This document shows, piece after piece, positions 43,136-50,494 of a DNA stretch of 64,000 nt (position 1 is the first letter of the stretch; the number at the start of each line of letters is the position of its first letter). Source of the stretch: Acetobacteraceae bacterium (GTDB lineage: Bacteria; Pseudomonadota; Alphaproteobacteria; Acetobacterales; Acetobacteraceae). The DNA is taken from contig CANGNF010000004.1 in NCBI GenBank assembly GCA_947455205.1, positions 1 through 64,000 on the forward strand. The letters are read 5' to 3'. The notes under the pieces were generated by a model. The model ran no database searches, was not told the DNA's origin, and saw only the letters and a list, made by a program, of their open reading frames with translations. Made by a program: the position numbers and the translations under genes.

Positions 43136-43240
43136 GCCTTTTGGTCGCATGATTCACGCCTCCGGGGCCTGCGCCCCTGCGGCGATCATGCTCCGGCCCC
43201 TTGGCGGCAAGCGCAGCGCGCGTAACACTCGGCCAAAAGC
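43136..43240 (+). other. Structured intergenic element (nested inverted repeats)
   Basis: Three nested pairings occur. CTTTTGGTCG (43138-43147) pairs with CGGCCAAAAG (43230-43239). GCATGAT (43147-43153) pairs with ATCATGC (43185-43191). GGGGC (43164-43168) pairs with GCCCC (43173-43177). It starts three bases after one stop and ends 16 bases before the next start on the same strand. It could be an attenuator, small RNA or REP-like element. No reading frame is supported in it. Confidence 0.5.
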
Positions 43241-43255
43241 AGAGGAAGCGCCGCC

Positions 43256-44335
43256 ATGGATTTCGGCCAGTTCAACCTGATGAGCTACCGCGACGCCGGC
43301 ACGCGCGCCGCCGATGTCTACGACCTGGCGGTGGCGCAGGTGAAGGCCGCCGAGCAGGCCGGCTTCAGCACCGCCTGGTTCGCCGAGCATCACTTCTCCA
43401 ACTACTCGGTCTGCCCCAGCCCGCTGATGATGGTGGCGCGCTGCGCCGGGGAGACCAGTCGCATCAAGCTGGCCAGCGGCGTCGTCATCGTGCCGATGTA
43501 CCAGCCGGCGCGGCTGCTGTCGGAGGTCGGCATGGCCGATGCGCTGACCCATGGCCGCCTGGTGCTGGGCATCGGCAATGGCTACCAGCCCTATGAGTTC
43601 GAGCGCTTCGGCGAGGATCTGAAGGACGCCACGGCGAAGACGCTGGAGTTCATGGAGATGCTGGACCGGGCGCTGACCAGCGACAGCTTCAGCTATGAAG
43701 GCCAGCACTACCGCATGGCGGAGACGCACATCGCCAGCCGGCCGGTGCGGCCCGGCGTGCCGCCGGTATGGGTGGCCGGCGACAACCCGGCGCTGCACGC
43801 GCTGGCGGCGCGCAAGGGCTGGCCGGTGATGGTGACGCCGCGGCACTTCACCCCTGCCCTGCTGGCCGCCGCCAAGGCGAAGCTGGCCACGACCTGGGCC
43901 GCCGCCGGCGCCGACCCGGGGGCGATGCGCTTCGCCACGCTGCGGCACATGTGCGTCACCGACGACAGGGCCGAGGCGATGCACTTCCTGGACCACGTCC
44001 GCTACCAGATGCGGATGAGCCAGAACCTGCGGCTGCGCGAGCAGGCCCTGCAGGGCGGCATCCTCGTGGAGAAGCCCTGGGCCGGCGAGCCGACGCTGGA
44101 GCAGATGGCCGAGAGCTTCATGGTCGGTGACGCTGAAACCATCGCGGAGCGCCTGGTGGCGGAGATCAAGGCCGCCAACCCCTGCCACTACCTGCTGCAA
44201 TTCCAGGCCAGCGGCACCAGCCTGCCCCTGGCGCTGCGCAGCATCGAGCGGTTCGCGACGCAGGTGAAGCCGCTGCTGGAGAAGGCGCTGGGGCCGTTGG
44301 ATCGCATCGGCGAGCCGGCGGCGTTGGCGGCATGA
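43256..44335 (+). CDS. LLM-class flavin-dependent oxidoreductase (luciferase-like monooxygenase)
   Basis: The 359-residue TIM-barrel flavoenzyme shows the bacterial luciferase pattern. The opening strand is MDFGQFNLMSYRD, then GFSTAWFAEHHFSNYSVCP, SGVVIVPMYQPARLLSEVGM, LVLGIGNGYQPYEFERFG, and the phosphate-binding VPPVWVAGDNPALHALA. It needs reduced FMN supplied by a separate reductase, which is not adjacent. Substrates in this class range from aldehydes and polyamino acids to sulfonates and pollutants, so none is assigned. It overlaps the next gene by ATGA, suggesting a two-gene pathway unit. Confidence 0.93.
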   Translation: MDFGQFNLMSYRDAGTRAADVYDLAVAQVKAAEQAGFSTAWFAEHHFSNYSVCPSPLMMVARCAGETSRIKLASGVVIVPMYQPARLLSEVGMADALTHGRLVLGIGNGYQPYEFERFGEDLKDATAKTLEFMEMLDRALTSDSFSYEGQHYRMAETHIASRPVRPGVPPVWVAGDNPALHALAARKGWPVMVTPRHFTPALLAAAKAKLATTWAAAGADPGAMRFATLRHMCVTDDRAEAMHFLDHVRYQMRMSQNLRLREQALQGGILVEKPWAGEPTLEQMAESFMVGDAETIAERLVAEIKAANPCHYLLQFQASGTSLPLALRSIERFATQVKPLLEKALGPLDRIGEPAALAA

Positions 44336-45105
44336 GCGCGGTGTACGAGGTTCGGGCGCACAACCTCTCCAAGGCGTCCGAGAACCGCATCCATGCCGAT
44401 GACGTGGCGCGGAAGTTCGGCTTCACCGGTGCGCTGGTGCCGGGGGTGGAGGTCTATGCCTATGCCATCCACCCGGCCGTGGCGAAGTGGGGCCGGGCCT
44501 GGCTGGAGCATGGCAGCGCCGAGGCACGCTTCTTCAAGCCGGTCTACGACGAAGCCTTGGTGCAGGTGAGCGCGACGCCGGACGGCGACGGCCTGGCGCT
44601 GCTGGTGGAAAGCGCCGGCGTGGAGTGCGCCCGCGGCAGCGCCGCCCTGCCCTCGCCTGAACCCGCGCCGGATGCCGCCGCCTGGGCCTGGCGCGACCCG
44701 CCGGCCGAACGGCCCGCCGCCAGCGAGGCGCTGCTGGCGCCCGGCACCGTGCTGTGCGCCGCGCCGCAGGTGCTGGCCGCCGACTACCTGGACGGCGTGC
44801 GCGAGACCGAGGCGCTGTACCGCGCGGAGGGGCTGGCCCACCCCGGCCAGATCCTGCGGCTGTGCAACCGCGCGCTGACCGAGAATGTGGTCATGGGTCC
44901 GTGGATCCATGTCGGCAGCCAGGTCCGCAACTTCAGCGCGGGTCGGCTGGGCGAGGTGGCGACGGCGCGCGGCGTGGTGCTGGCCGAGGGCGACCACAAG
45001 GGCCATCGGCTGGCGGAGCTGGACCTGCTGGTGCTGGGCGAGGATGGCCGCGTGCTGGCGCGGGTGCGGCACAACGCCATCTGGCGGCCGCGGCAACTGG
45101 CGTAG
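44332..45105 (+). CDS. Double-hotdog (MaoC-like) hypothetical protein
   Basis: The 257-residue protein looks like two hotdog-type halves. The first half, with KASENRIHADDVARKFGFTGALVPGVEVYAYAIHPAVA, resembles the MaoC/hydratase 'G-x-x-V-H' entry. The second half contains NVVMGPWIHVGSQVRNFSAG and LAEGDHKGHRLAELDLLVLGEDGRVLARVRHNAIWRP. MaoC-like proteins hydrate or dehydrate enoyl-CoA thioesters. The catalytic Asp/His pair cannot be confirmed by eye. It is co-translated with the flavin monooxygenase, so the pair may oxidise and then hydrate a shared substrate. Confidence 0.75.
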   Translation: MSAVYEVRAHNLSKASENRIHADDVARKFGFTGALVPGVEVYAYAIHPAVAKWGRAWLEHGSAEARFFKPVYDEALVQVSATPDGDGLALLVESAGVECARGSAALPSPEPAPDAAAWAWRDPPAERPAASEALLAPGTVLCAAPQVLAADYLDGVRETEALYRAEGLAHPGQILRLCNRALTENVVMGPWIHVGSQVRNFSAGRLGEVATARGVVLAEGDHKGHRLAELDLLVLGEDGRVLARVRHNAIWRPRQLA

Positions 45106-45114
45106 CGCCTGGTC

Positions 45115-45138
45115 GTCGCCGGTGGACCCGCCGGCGAC
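45115..45138. terminator. Bidirectional hairpin between convergent genes
   Basis: GTCGCCGG and CCGGCGAC form a perfect 8-bp stem around an 8-base loop. The stop codons of the plus-strand hotdog gene (45105) and the minus-strand oxidoreductase gene (45151) flank it closely. There is no T-run. Confidence 0.5.
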
Positions 45139-45150
45139 GCGAACCGGCCG

Positions 45151-46458
45151 CTAGTCCCGGCTGTCGCGCAGCCGGTTCCGTGCCACGTTCCAGGCTACGC
45201 CCAGCGCGCGGAATTCGTGGCCCATGATGCTGTTCAGCCGGGTCTCCACCGGGGCCGCAATCTCCCGCAGCGGCACGCCGGCGCTGGCCTTGGCCAGTTC
45301 CTGGCCCAGCGCCGTGGCCAGCCCCACGCCGCGGCCGTTGCAGCCATTCCAGGCCAGCACGCCGGGCGCCAGGTCGTACACATGCGGGCGCTTGTCGGCG
45401 GTGCCGGCCAGGTGGCCCCACCAGACGTAGTCGAACCGCGCCTGCTCGCCGATCTGCGGGAAGACCCGGCGCAGGCGCTCGGCCAGGCGCTCGCGGATGC
45501 GGCCTTCCCAGCCGAAGGGCACGATCAGCCCGCCGCCCGTCACCAGCCGGCCATTGGCGTCGAAGCGGCAGAAATACAGGTCGCCGCGGGTGTCGCTGAG
45601 CGCATGGCCGCCGGGCAGGATGGACTTGCGGACGTTGTCGCTCAGCACGCCGGTGGCCATCTGGTAGCTGCGTAACGGCACCAGGGTGCGTTCCAGCCGG
45701 GGCCACAGGCCGGGCGGGGTATAGGCGGCGGTGGCGATGATGATGCGCTGCGCCTTCAGCGTGCCGCCGGGGGTCTGCACCTCCCACCCGCCGCCGGTAC
45801 GGCTGATGCCCTGGGCGGGGCTGCGGGTGTGGATGACGGCGCCGGCATCCATGGCAGCGCGTGCCAGGCCGCGGGCGAAGGCCAGCGGGTTGATCCGCCC
45901 GCCCGTCGTGTTCTCCCACCCGCCCTGCCAGTGGTCGGAGCCGGAGAGCGAGGCCATCTCCTCCCGCCCCAGCATGCGCACCGGGGCGCCGCGGCTGCCC
46001 CATTGCCGCACCCGGCTTTCCGCCAGCTTCATGCGGGACGCCCGGTGCGCCGGCTGGATCCAGCCATTCTGCACCGCCTCGGCCTCGATCCCGTGGCGGC
46101 GGATCAGGTCGAAGACCAGGCTGGCGCTGTCGCGCAGCAGCGCGACCAGCGCCTCGCCCTTCTCGGCACCGCCGAGTTCCGGCGGCACGCCGGCCACCAG
46201 CGCGTCCGGGTCAGCGCCGGAGATGTTGGGGATGACCTGGCCGTTGTTGCGGCCGGAGGCACCGAAGCCGATCTCGGCGGCTTCCAGCACGGTGCAGGCA
46301 ATGCCGTGTTCGGCCAGGTACAGCGCCGCCGACAGGCCGGTGAAGCCGGCACCGATGACGGCGACATCGGTGCGGGCGGGGCCTGCCAGCGGCTGTGTGG
46401 CCGGGGGCGGCGGGGCGGTCGCGGCCCAGAGGCTGGGCGGCATCGCGGCGGTGGTCAT
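45151..46458 (-). CDS. FAD-dependent amine/amino-acid oxidoreductase (DAO family, PuuB-like)
   Basis: The 435-residue protein has a Rossmann FAD motif VIGAGFTGLSAALYLAEHG (about residue 33), ASGRNNGQVIPNISG typical of gamma-glutamylputrescine oxidase-like enzymes, the glycine-rich GGWENTTGGRINPLAFARGLA, and a closing GCNGRGVGLATALGQELA flavin loop. It should oxidise an amine or amino acid with reduction of FAD. PuuB relatives feed polyamine catabolism, which could connect with the polyamine-type ABC operon at 3.8 kb, but that link is inference. It has no signal peptide. Confidence 0.92.
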   Translation of the reverse strand: MTTAAMPPSLWAATAPPPPATQPLAGPARTDVAVIGAGFTGLSAALYLAEHGIACTVLEAAEIGFGASGRNNGQVIPNISGADPDALVAGVPPELGGAEKGEALVALLRDSASLVFDLIRRHGIEAEAVQNGWIQPAHRASRMKLAESRVRQWGSRGAPVRMLGREEMASLSGSDHWQGGWENTTGGRINPLAFARGLARAAMDAGAVIHTRSPAQGISRTGGGWEVQTPGGTLKAQRIIIATAAYTPPGLWPRLERTLVPLRSYQMATGVLSDNVRKSILPGGHALSDTRGDLYFCRFDANGRLVTGGGLIVPFGWEGRIRERLAERLRRVFPQIGEQARFDYVWWGHLAGTADKRPHVYDLAPGVLAWNGCNGRGVGLATALGQELAKASAGVPLREIAAPVETRLNSIMGHEFRALGVAWNVARNRLRDSRD

Positions 46459-46486
46459 GCGCGCATCATGCGCCCAGCCGGGCGAT

Positions 46487-46573
46487 TCAGTCCACTCGCG
46501 CGCAGACTCGCGGCTACCGTCCGCCTGCGCGCAGCCGCGTGGCCTCAGTCCACCTGGGCGCCGGAGGCCCGCA
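46487..46573 (-). repeat. Decayed tandem repeat at the 3' end of Bug-type gene 2
   Basis: The end of the gene and its complementary TCAGTCCAC (46545-46553) recur as TCAGTCCAC at 46487-46495. A middle unit with CTGCGCGCAG lies between, and CTCGCGCGCAG occurs in the outer unit. The three units are 28-30 bases apart and more diverged than those after the other two Bug-type genes. Confidence 0.55.
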
Positions 46574-47543
46574 CCACCGTGGCCCAGCGGGCGATATCGG
46601 CCTCATGCACGCGGCGGAAGCCGGCCGGCGTCAGGTCGGTCGGCGGCACGATGCCCTGGTTCATCACCAGCCATTCGGTGAACTCCGGCGTGCGGATGAT
46701 CTTCGCCACCTCGGCGTTCATCCGCGCCTGGATGGCTGCGGGCAGGCCAGGCGGGGCGAACAGGCCGTACCAGGTGCTGGTATCCATCTCCTTGCCGCAG
46801 GCGATGGTGACGGTCGGGGTGTCCGGCAGCGCCGGCACGCGGCCGTTCTGCATCACCGCCAGGCCCTGGGCCTGGCCCTGCTGGATCATCGCGATGGCCG
46901 GGCCGGTCTGGTTGAAGAACAGCTGCACGTCGCCGGCCAGCAGCGCCTGCATGGCACCGGGTTGGCCGCGATAGGGAATGTGCACCAGGTTGAGCCCGAA
47001 GGCGGTGGCGAAGGCGGCCCCCGCCAGGTGGGTGGAGGCGCCATTGCCGGTGCTGCCGAAGTTCAGCCCGCCCGGGCGGGCGCGGGCGGCGGCCAGCACG
47101 TCGGCGCAGCTGCGCAGGTTCGGCGTATGCGCCTGGTTCACCAGCATCACGTTGGGCACGTCTCCCAGCAGGGCGATGTGGGTGACGTCCCGCAGCGGGT
47201 TGAACGGCAGGTTGCGGTACAGCGTGGCGTTGATGGCATGGGTGCCGGCGGTGCCGAGCAGGAACAGGTAGCCATCCGGCCGCGCCTTGGCGACGAAGTC
47301 GCTGGCGATGTTGCCGCCGGCGCCGGTCTTGTTGTCCACCACCACCGGCACGCCCAGCGCCTGGGACAGCGGCAGGCTGAGGCGGCGGGCGTAGATCTCG
47401 GTGCCCGCGCCGTTGGGGAAGCCGCCCAGGATGGTGATGGGGCGGTTGGGCCAGGGCGCTTCCTGCGCGCCGGCGGGCTGCGGCATGGCGGACAGCAGGG
47501 TGGCGATGAGGGCAAGCAGGCCCGGCAGCAGGCGCGACAGCAT
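46545..47543 (-). CDS. Tripartite tricarboxylate transporter (Bug) family substrate-binding protein 2
   Basis: The 332-residue precursor starts MLSRLLPGLLALIATLLSAMPQPAGAQ. The Bug motifs are WPNRPITILGGFPNGAGTEIYAR (the usual PFPPGG loop reads GFPNGAG), VVVDNKTGAGGNIASDFVA, RPDGYLFLLGTAGTHAINATL and HIPYRGQPGAMQALL. The altered first loop suggests a ligand different from the other two copies. No TctAB permease is present nearby. ATG 47543 begins the signal, and codons further upstream overlap non-coding space. The C-terminus RASGAQVD resembles the end of Bug-type protein 1 (RASGATVE). Confidence 0.92.
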   Translation of the reverse strand: MLSRLLPGLLALIATLLSAMPQPAGAQEAPWPNRPITILGGFPNGAGTEIYARRLSLPLSQALGVPVVVDNKTGAGGNIASDFVAKARPDGYLFLLGTAGTHAINATLYRNLPFNPLRDVTHIALLGDVPNVMLVNQAHTPNLRSCADVLAAARARPGGLNFGSTGNGASTHLAGAAFATAFGLNLVHIPYRGQPGAMQALLAGDVQLFFNQTGPAIAMIQQGQAQGLAVMQNGRVPALPDTPTVTIACGKEMDTSTWYGLFAPPGLPAAIQARMNAEVAKIIRTPEFTEWLVMNQGIVPPTDLTPAGFRRVHEADIARWATVVRASGAQVD

Positions 47544-47690
47544 CCGGCAACTCCATTTTGGCTTGGCGCCAGCAGACACGAAGCGGGGGCGGTGGCGCAA
47601 CTGGGCTGATGCCCAGCGCCAGCGGCTTCTGTTACGCTGCTGCTGCGGGGCGCGCAGATGGCCCGCCGGAGCGGGCTTTGGGGGAGCGTG

Positions 47691-48122
47691 ATGGAGCATT
47701 CTTCGCACTGGGTGAACCGTGCCCTGCTGCTGGCGCTGTGCGCCGGCTGGATGCAGGGCGGCTTCATCGCGCTGAGCGACCCCGAGACGATGGCGATGCT
47801 GGCCGGCGGGCAGTTGCATGTCGCCAAGGCCGGGCCGGCGGCGGGGCTGATGGTGATCAACGCGCTGGCCGCCACGGCGATGGTGCTGTTCGAGGGCCAG
47901 GCGCGGCGGCTGGGGGCGCTGTGGCTGGGGCTGATCAGCATCCTCGGGGCGCTGATGGTGCATCGGTTCTGGACCCAGCATGGCGTTGCCTTCACGCTCA
48001 GCCTGCAGGGCTTCCTCGGCATGGTCGGCTTCGGCGCGGCCTTCCTGATGGTGGCGCGCGGCGGCGGCGGCGCGGCGGACGAGGCGCCGGCGGCGACGGT
48101 CGCGGCGGAGCCGGTGGCGTGA
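47691..48122 (+). CDS. Four-helix membrane protein of unknown function
   Basis: The 143-residue protein has hydrophobic segments at about 7-24 (ALLLALCAGWMQGGFIAL), 42-60 (AAGLMVINALAATAMVLF), 66-85 and 95-115, then a short Gly/Ala/Glu-rich tail. The ATG at 47691 follows GGGGGAGCGTG. I recognise no family. It lies just upstream of the leader-ORF array at 48177, from which it is separated by 54 bases, so it may be transcribed with the racemase-like gene. Confidence 0.7.
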   Translation: MEHSSHWVNRALLLALCAGWMQGGFIALSDPETMAMLAGGQLHVAKAGPAAGLMVINALAATAMVLFEGQARRLGALWLGLISILGALMVHRFWTQHGVAFTLSLQGFLGMVGFGAAFLMVARGGGGAADEAPAATVAAEPVA

Positions 48123-48165
48123 GGCGGCGGAGCGAAGGGGGTTGGGCAGGTGATTGCATCTTCAC

Positions 48166-48258
48166 GGAGGCCGCGCATGATGCCGCACCCCGAGTGCCGC
48201 GCGTGATCGCGCACCAGGAGTGCCGCGCGTGATCGCGCATCTGGAGTGCCGCGCGTGA
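48166..48258 (+). promoter_or_regulatory. Chain of three nine-codon leader ORFs coupled by GTGA overlaps
   Basis: A strong ribosome site GGAGG (48166-48170) precedes ATG 48177. The first frame, 48177-48206, encodes MMPHPECRA. Its TGA overlaps a GTG at 48203 that opens a second frame (48203-48232, MIAHQECRA). That TGA overlaps GTG 48229 of a third (48229-48258, MIAHLECRA), and its TGA overlaps GTG 48255, the start of the racemase-like gene. The second GTG-led leader and the final gene each have GGAG eight bases before the start. Stepwise translational coupling is the direct reading. Attenuation or sensing of cysteine or arginine is only a possibility. Confidence 0.65.
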
Positions 48259-48269
48259 TCGCGCGAGGC
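48192..48269 (+). repeat. 26-bp tandem repeat, three copies, carrying a start codon
   Basis: The shared core GTGCCGCGCGTGATCGCGC begins at 48194, 48220 and 48246, exactly 26 bases apart, and the copies differ only in the last few bases. Because 26 is not a multiple of three, the GTG of each copy falls in a different frame. The core contains the self-complementary GCGCG/CGCGC pair around TGAT. Confidence 0.9.
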
Positions 48270-48980
48270 GGCAAGGCCATCTACGGCGCCCCCCTGGGCA
48301 TCCTGATGCTGGAGGCGCGCTTCCCGCGCATTCCCGGCGACATGGGCAATGGCACCACCTGGCCCTTTCCGGTGCTGTTCAAGGTGGTGCCGGGCGCCAG
48401 CCCGGAGCGCGTGGTGGTGGGCGGCGCCGCCGGGCTGCTGCCGGATTTCATCGCCGCGGCGCAGGAGCTGGTGCGGCTGGGCGCCGAGGCGATCACCACC
48501 AATTGCGGCTTCCTCAGCCTGTTCCAGGCCGAGCTGGCAGCGGCGGTGGGGGTGCCGGTGGCGACCTCCAGCCTGATGCAGGTGCCCTGGGTGCAGGCGA
48601 CGCTGCCGCCCGGCCGGCGCGTGGGCGTGGTGACGGTGAACAAGGCCGGGCTGACGCCGCGCCACCTGGCCGCCGCCGGTGTGCCGCAGGACACGCCGAT
48701 CACCGGCACCGAGGGCGGCCGCGAGTTCTTCCGCGTGCTGATCAAGGCCGAGAAGGACGACATGGATGTCGACCTGGCCCGGCAGGACATACTGGATGCC
48801 GGGCGCGCCTTGGTGGCGGCGCACCCCGATGTGGGCGCGGTGGTGCTGGAATGCACCAACATGCCGCCCTACGCCGCCGACCTGGCGGCCGAGATCGGCC
48901 GGCCGGTCTACGACATCTACAGCATGATCTGCTGGTTCCAGGCGGGGCTGCGGCCGCGCAGGTGGAGCCCGCTGGGGTAA
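48255..48980 (+). CDS. Aspartate/glutamate racemase-like protein (GTG start)
   Basis: The 241-residue protein belongs to the Asp/Glu/hydantoin racemase superfamily. Both catalytic cysteines are visible: ITTNCGFLSLFQ near residue 77 and VLECTNMPPYAADLA near 199. The opening GKAIYGAPLGILMLEARFPRIPGDMGNGTTWPFPV is that of an uncharacterised branch rather than glutamate racemase itself. It could racemise an amino acid or cleave a related malonate-type compound. GTG 48255 lies in the last unit of the 26-bp repeat and overlaps the third leader frame. An in-frame start three codons earlier has no ribosome site. Confidence 0.85.
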   Translation: MIARGGKAIYGAPLGILMLEARFPRIPGDMGNGTTWPFPVLFKVVPGASPERVVVGGAAGLLPDFIAAAQELVRLGAEAITTNCGFLSLFQAELAAAVGVPVATSSLMQVPWVQATLPPGRRVGVVTVNKAGLTPRHLAAAGVPQDTPITGTEGGREFFRVLIKAEKDDMDVDLARQDILDAGRALVAAHPDVGAVVLECTNMPPYAADLAAEIGRPVYDIYSMICWFQAGLRPRRWSPLG

Positions 48981-49119
48981 GGCCAGCCTGAGCGGGCCTG
49001 CGGGGCGGCAGGGGGCGTACCCCTGCGATAGCGGGACGACGCGGCTTTGGGCCACTGGGGTATACGCGCGGTCTGGGCGCGGTCGACGACTGGGGTGATC
49101 CCCTGCGGCCCTGGGCCTG

Positions 49120-49458
49120 TCAGCCGCCCGGGCGCGGCCAGGCCGGCGGCCGGCTGAACAGCCAGGCCGGCGCCTGCTGCGGCGGGCTGGCGGGCACCAC
49201 GCCGCAACTGGGGCGCAGGATGCCGCAGTCCCAACGCAGGCCCGGCGGGCGGCCGGTCAGGCTGCCGCCCGGCTCGAAGTGGCAGCGGCAGAGCTTCTCG
49301 GCGATGCAGAGGTCCAGCCCCTCCCGCGCCGGGGTGCAGGCCGGGGGTTCCTGGGCGCCGGCGGGCGTCGCCAGGGCCAGGGCGAGAGCCCAGCCCCAAG
49401 GCAGCAGGCGGCGCTGCGAGGTCGCGGGACGGGCCGGCGGGGCGGGGATGGAGCGCAT
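49120..49458 (-). CDS. Exported Cys-rich hypothetical protein
   Basis: The 112-residue precursor has a basic N-terminus and hydrophobic core (LLPWGWALALALATPAGAQ) consistent with secretion. The mature part has six Cys: ACTPAREGLDLCIAEKLCRC, then WDCGILRPSC. The paired spacing suggests three disulfides. The C-terminus is Pro/Trp-rich (AWLFSRPPAWPRP). No family is recognised. The 139 bases between the racemase-like gene and this one show no other gene. Confidence 0.6.
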   Translation of the reverse strand: MRSIPAPPARPATSQRRLLPWGWALALALATPAGAQEPPACTPAREGLDLCIAEKLCRCHFEPGGSLTGRPPGLRWDCGILRPSCGVVPASPPQQAPAWLFSRPPAWPRPGG

Positions 49459-49501
49459 CGCCGCCAGCCTGCACTGAGGCTGGTGAAGACAGGCTGAATT
49501 G

Positions 49502-49531
49502 CAAAGGGCCCCGGCATTGCTGCCGAGGCCC
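49502..49531 (-). terminator. Intrinsic terminator of the double cold-shock gene
   Basis: On the minus strand GGGCCTCGGCA pairs with TGCCGGGGCCC (one G-U pair) around GCAA, and three T residues follow. It begins 50 bases after the stop at 49582. It faces the exported-protein gene at 49458 and isolates the cold-shock transcript. Confidence 0.75.
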
Positions 49532-49581
49532 CTGGTAAGCGCGCGGGTAGCGCAGCTTATGTCGTCACGCCTTTGGCGTGC

Positions 49582-50400
49582 CTACTTCATCGTCACGGCC
49601 TGACGGCCGCGCTGGCCGTCACGCACGTCCAGGGCAACCTTCTCGCCCTGCTGCACGTCCTGGCGGCCGGCGCGCTGCAGCACGGAGGAGTGCAGGAACA
49701 CGTCCTGGCCACCATCATCCGGCGTCACGAAGCCGAAGCCGCGGACCTGGTCGAACCACTTCACGGTGCCATTGACGCCGTAGGTCGGGCCGCCCTGGTC
49801 GAAGTCCCGACGCGGCGGCGGACGGTCGCCGAAGGAGGGGCGCGGACCACCGAAGCCACCACCACCACCGGACGGCGGGCCACCGAAGTCGCGACGCGGC
49901 GGACGGTCGCCGAAGCCACCACCACCACCGCCGAAATCACGGCGCGGCGGACGGTCGCCAAAGCCACCACCGCCACCCGGCGGGCCACCAAAGTCGCGGC
50001 GCGGCGGACGGTCGCCGAAGCCACCACCGCCGAAGTCGCGGCGCGGCGGACGGTCGCCGAAGCCACCACGGTCGCCACCGAAATCGCGGCGCGGCGGGCG
50101 GTCGCCGCCCATGCCGGCGCCGGCGCCACCACCCTCGCCGCGCTTCAGCGACGAGATGCGGGTCACCAGGCGACGACCCTGGCGGTCGGTGCCGATTTCG
50201 CAGACCAGCGTGTCACCGGTATCGGGCGGCTCGATGCCGGCCTCGGTCAGGGCCGAGGCGTGGAAGAACACGTCCTGGCCATCAGGGCCCAGCACGAAGC
50301 CGAAGCCCTTGCGGGCGTTGTACCACTTGACCTGGGCCGAAACCGGCCCTTCGCCGCCCTGTGTGTCGATGTCGGAAGGCACTTCTGTGTGTCCACTCAT
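49582..50400 (-). CDS. Double cold-shock-domain protein with Gly/Arg-rich repeat linker
   Basis: The 272-residue protein has two cold-shock domains. The first (about 20-87) shows KGFGFVLGPDGQDVFFH and the second (about 206-271) shows RGFGFVTPDDGGQDVFLH, so both RNP1 and RNP2 nucleic-acid motifs are kept. Between them is a roughly 110-residue disordered linker of six or more GDRPPRRDFGG units with poly-Gly spacers, resembling RGG-type RNA-binding regions. It is probably a cytoplasmic RNA chaperone. Two-domain cold-shock proteins are common in alphaproteobacteria, but this long repeat linker is unusual. The DNA repeats are imperfect, so the repeat is selected at protein level or expands by slippage. 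Confidence 0.9.
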   Translation of the reverse strand: MSGHTEVPSDIDTQGGEGPVSAQVKWYNARKGFGFVLGPDGQDVFFHASALTEAGIEPPDTGDTLVCEIGTDRQGRRLVTRISSLKRGEGGGAGAGMGGDRPPRRDFGGDRGGFGDRPPRRDFGGGGFGDRPPRRDFGGPPGGGGGFGDRPPRRDFGGGGGGFGDRPPRRDFGGPPSGGGGGFGGPRPSFGDRPPPRRDFDQGGPTYGVNGTVKWFDQVRGFGFVTPDDGGQDVFLHSSVLQRAGRQDVQQGEKVALDVRDGQRGRQAVTMK

Positions 50401-50494
50401 TCAGTTACGGACGCCCAGCGGCCGGTCACCGAGGGACCAACCCGAACGTCATAGTTCAGCATGGCATCCCGCGCGGCCGATTGCGAGCATGAAT

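Noticed and set aside
49790-50110. Direct repeats resembling a CRISPR array
   Set aside because: The repeats lie in frame inside the double cold-shock gene and encode GDRPPRRDFGG units. Spacing varies with poly-Gly codons and there are no unique spacers or cas genes.
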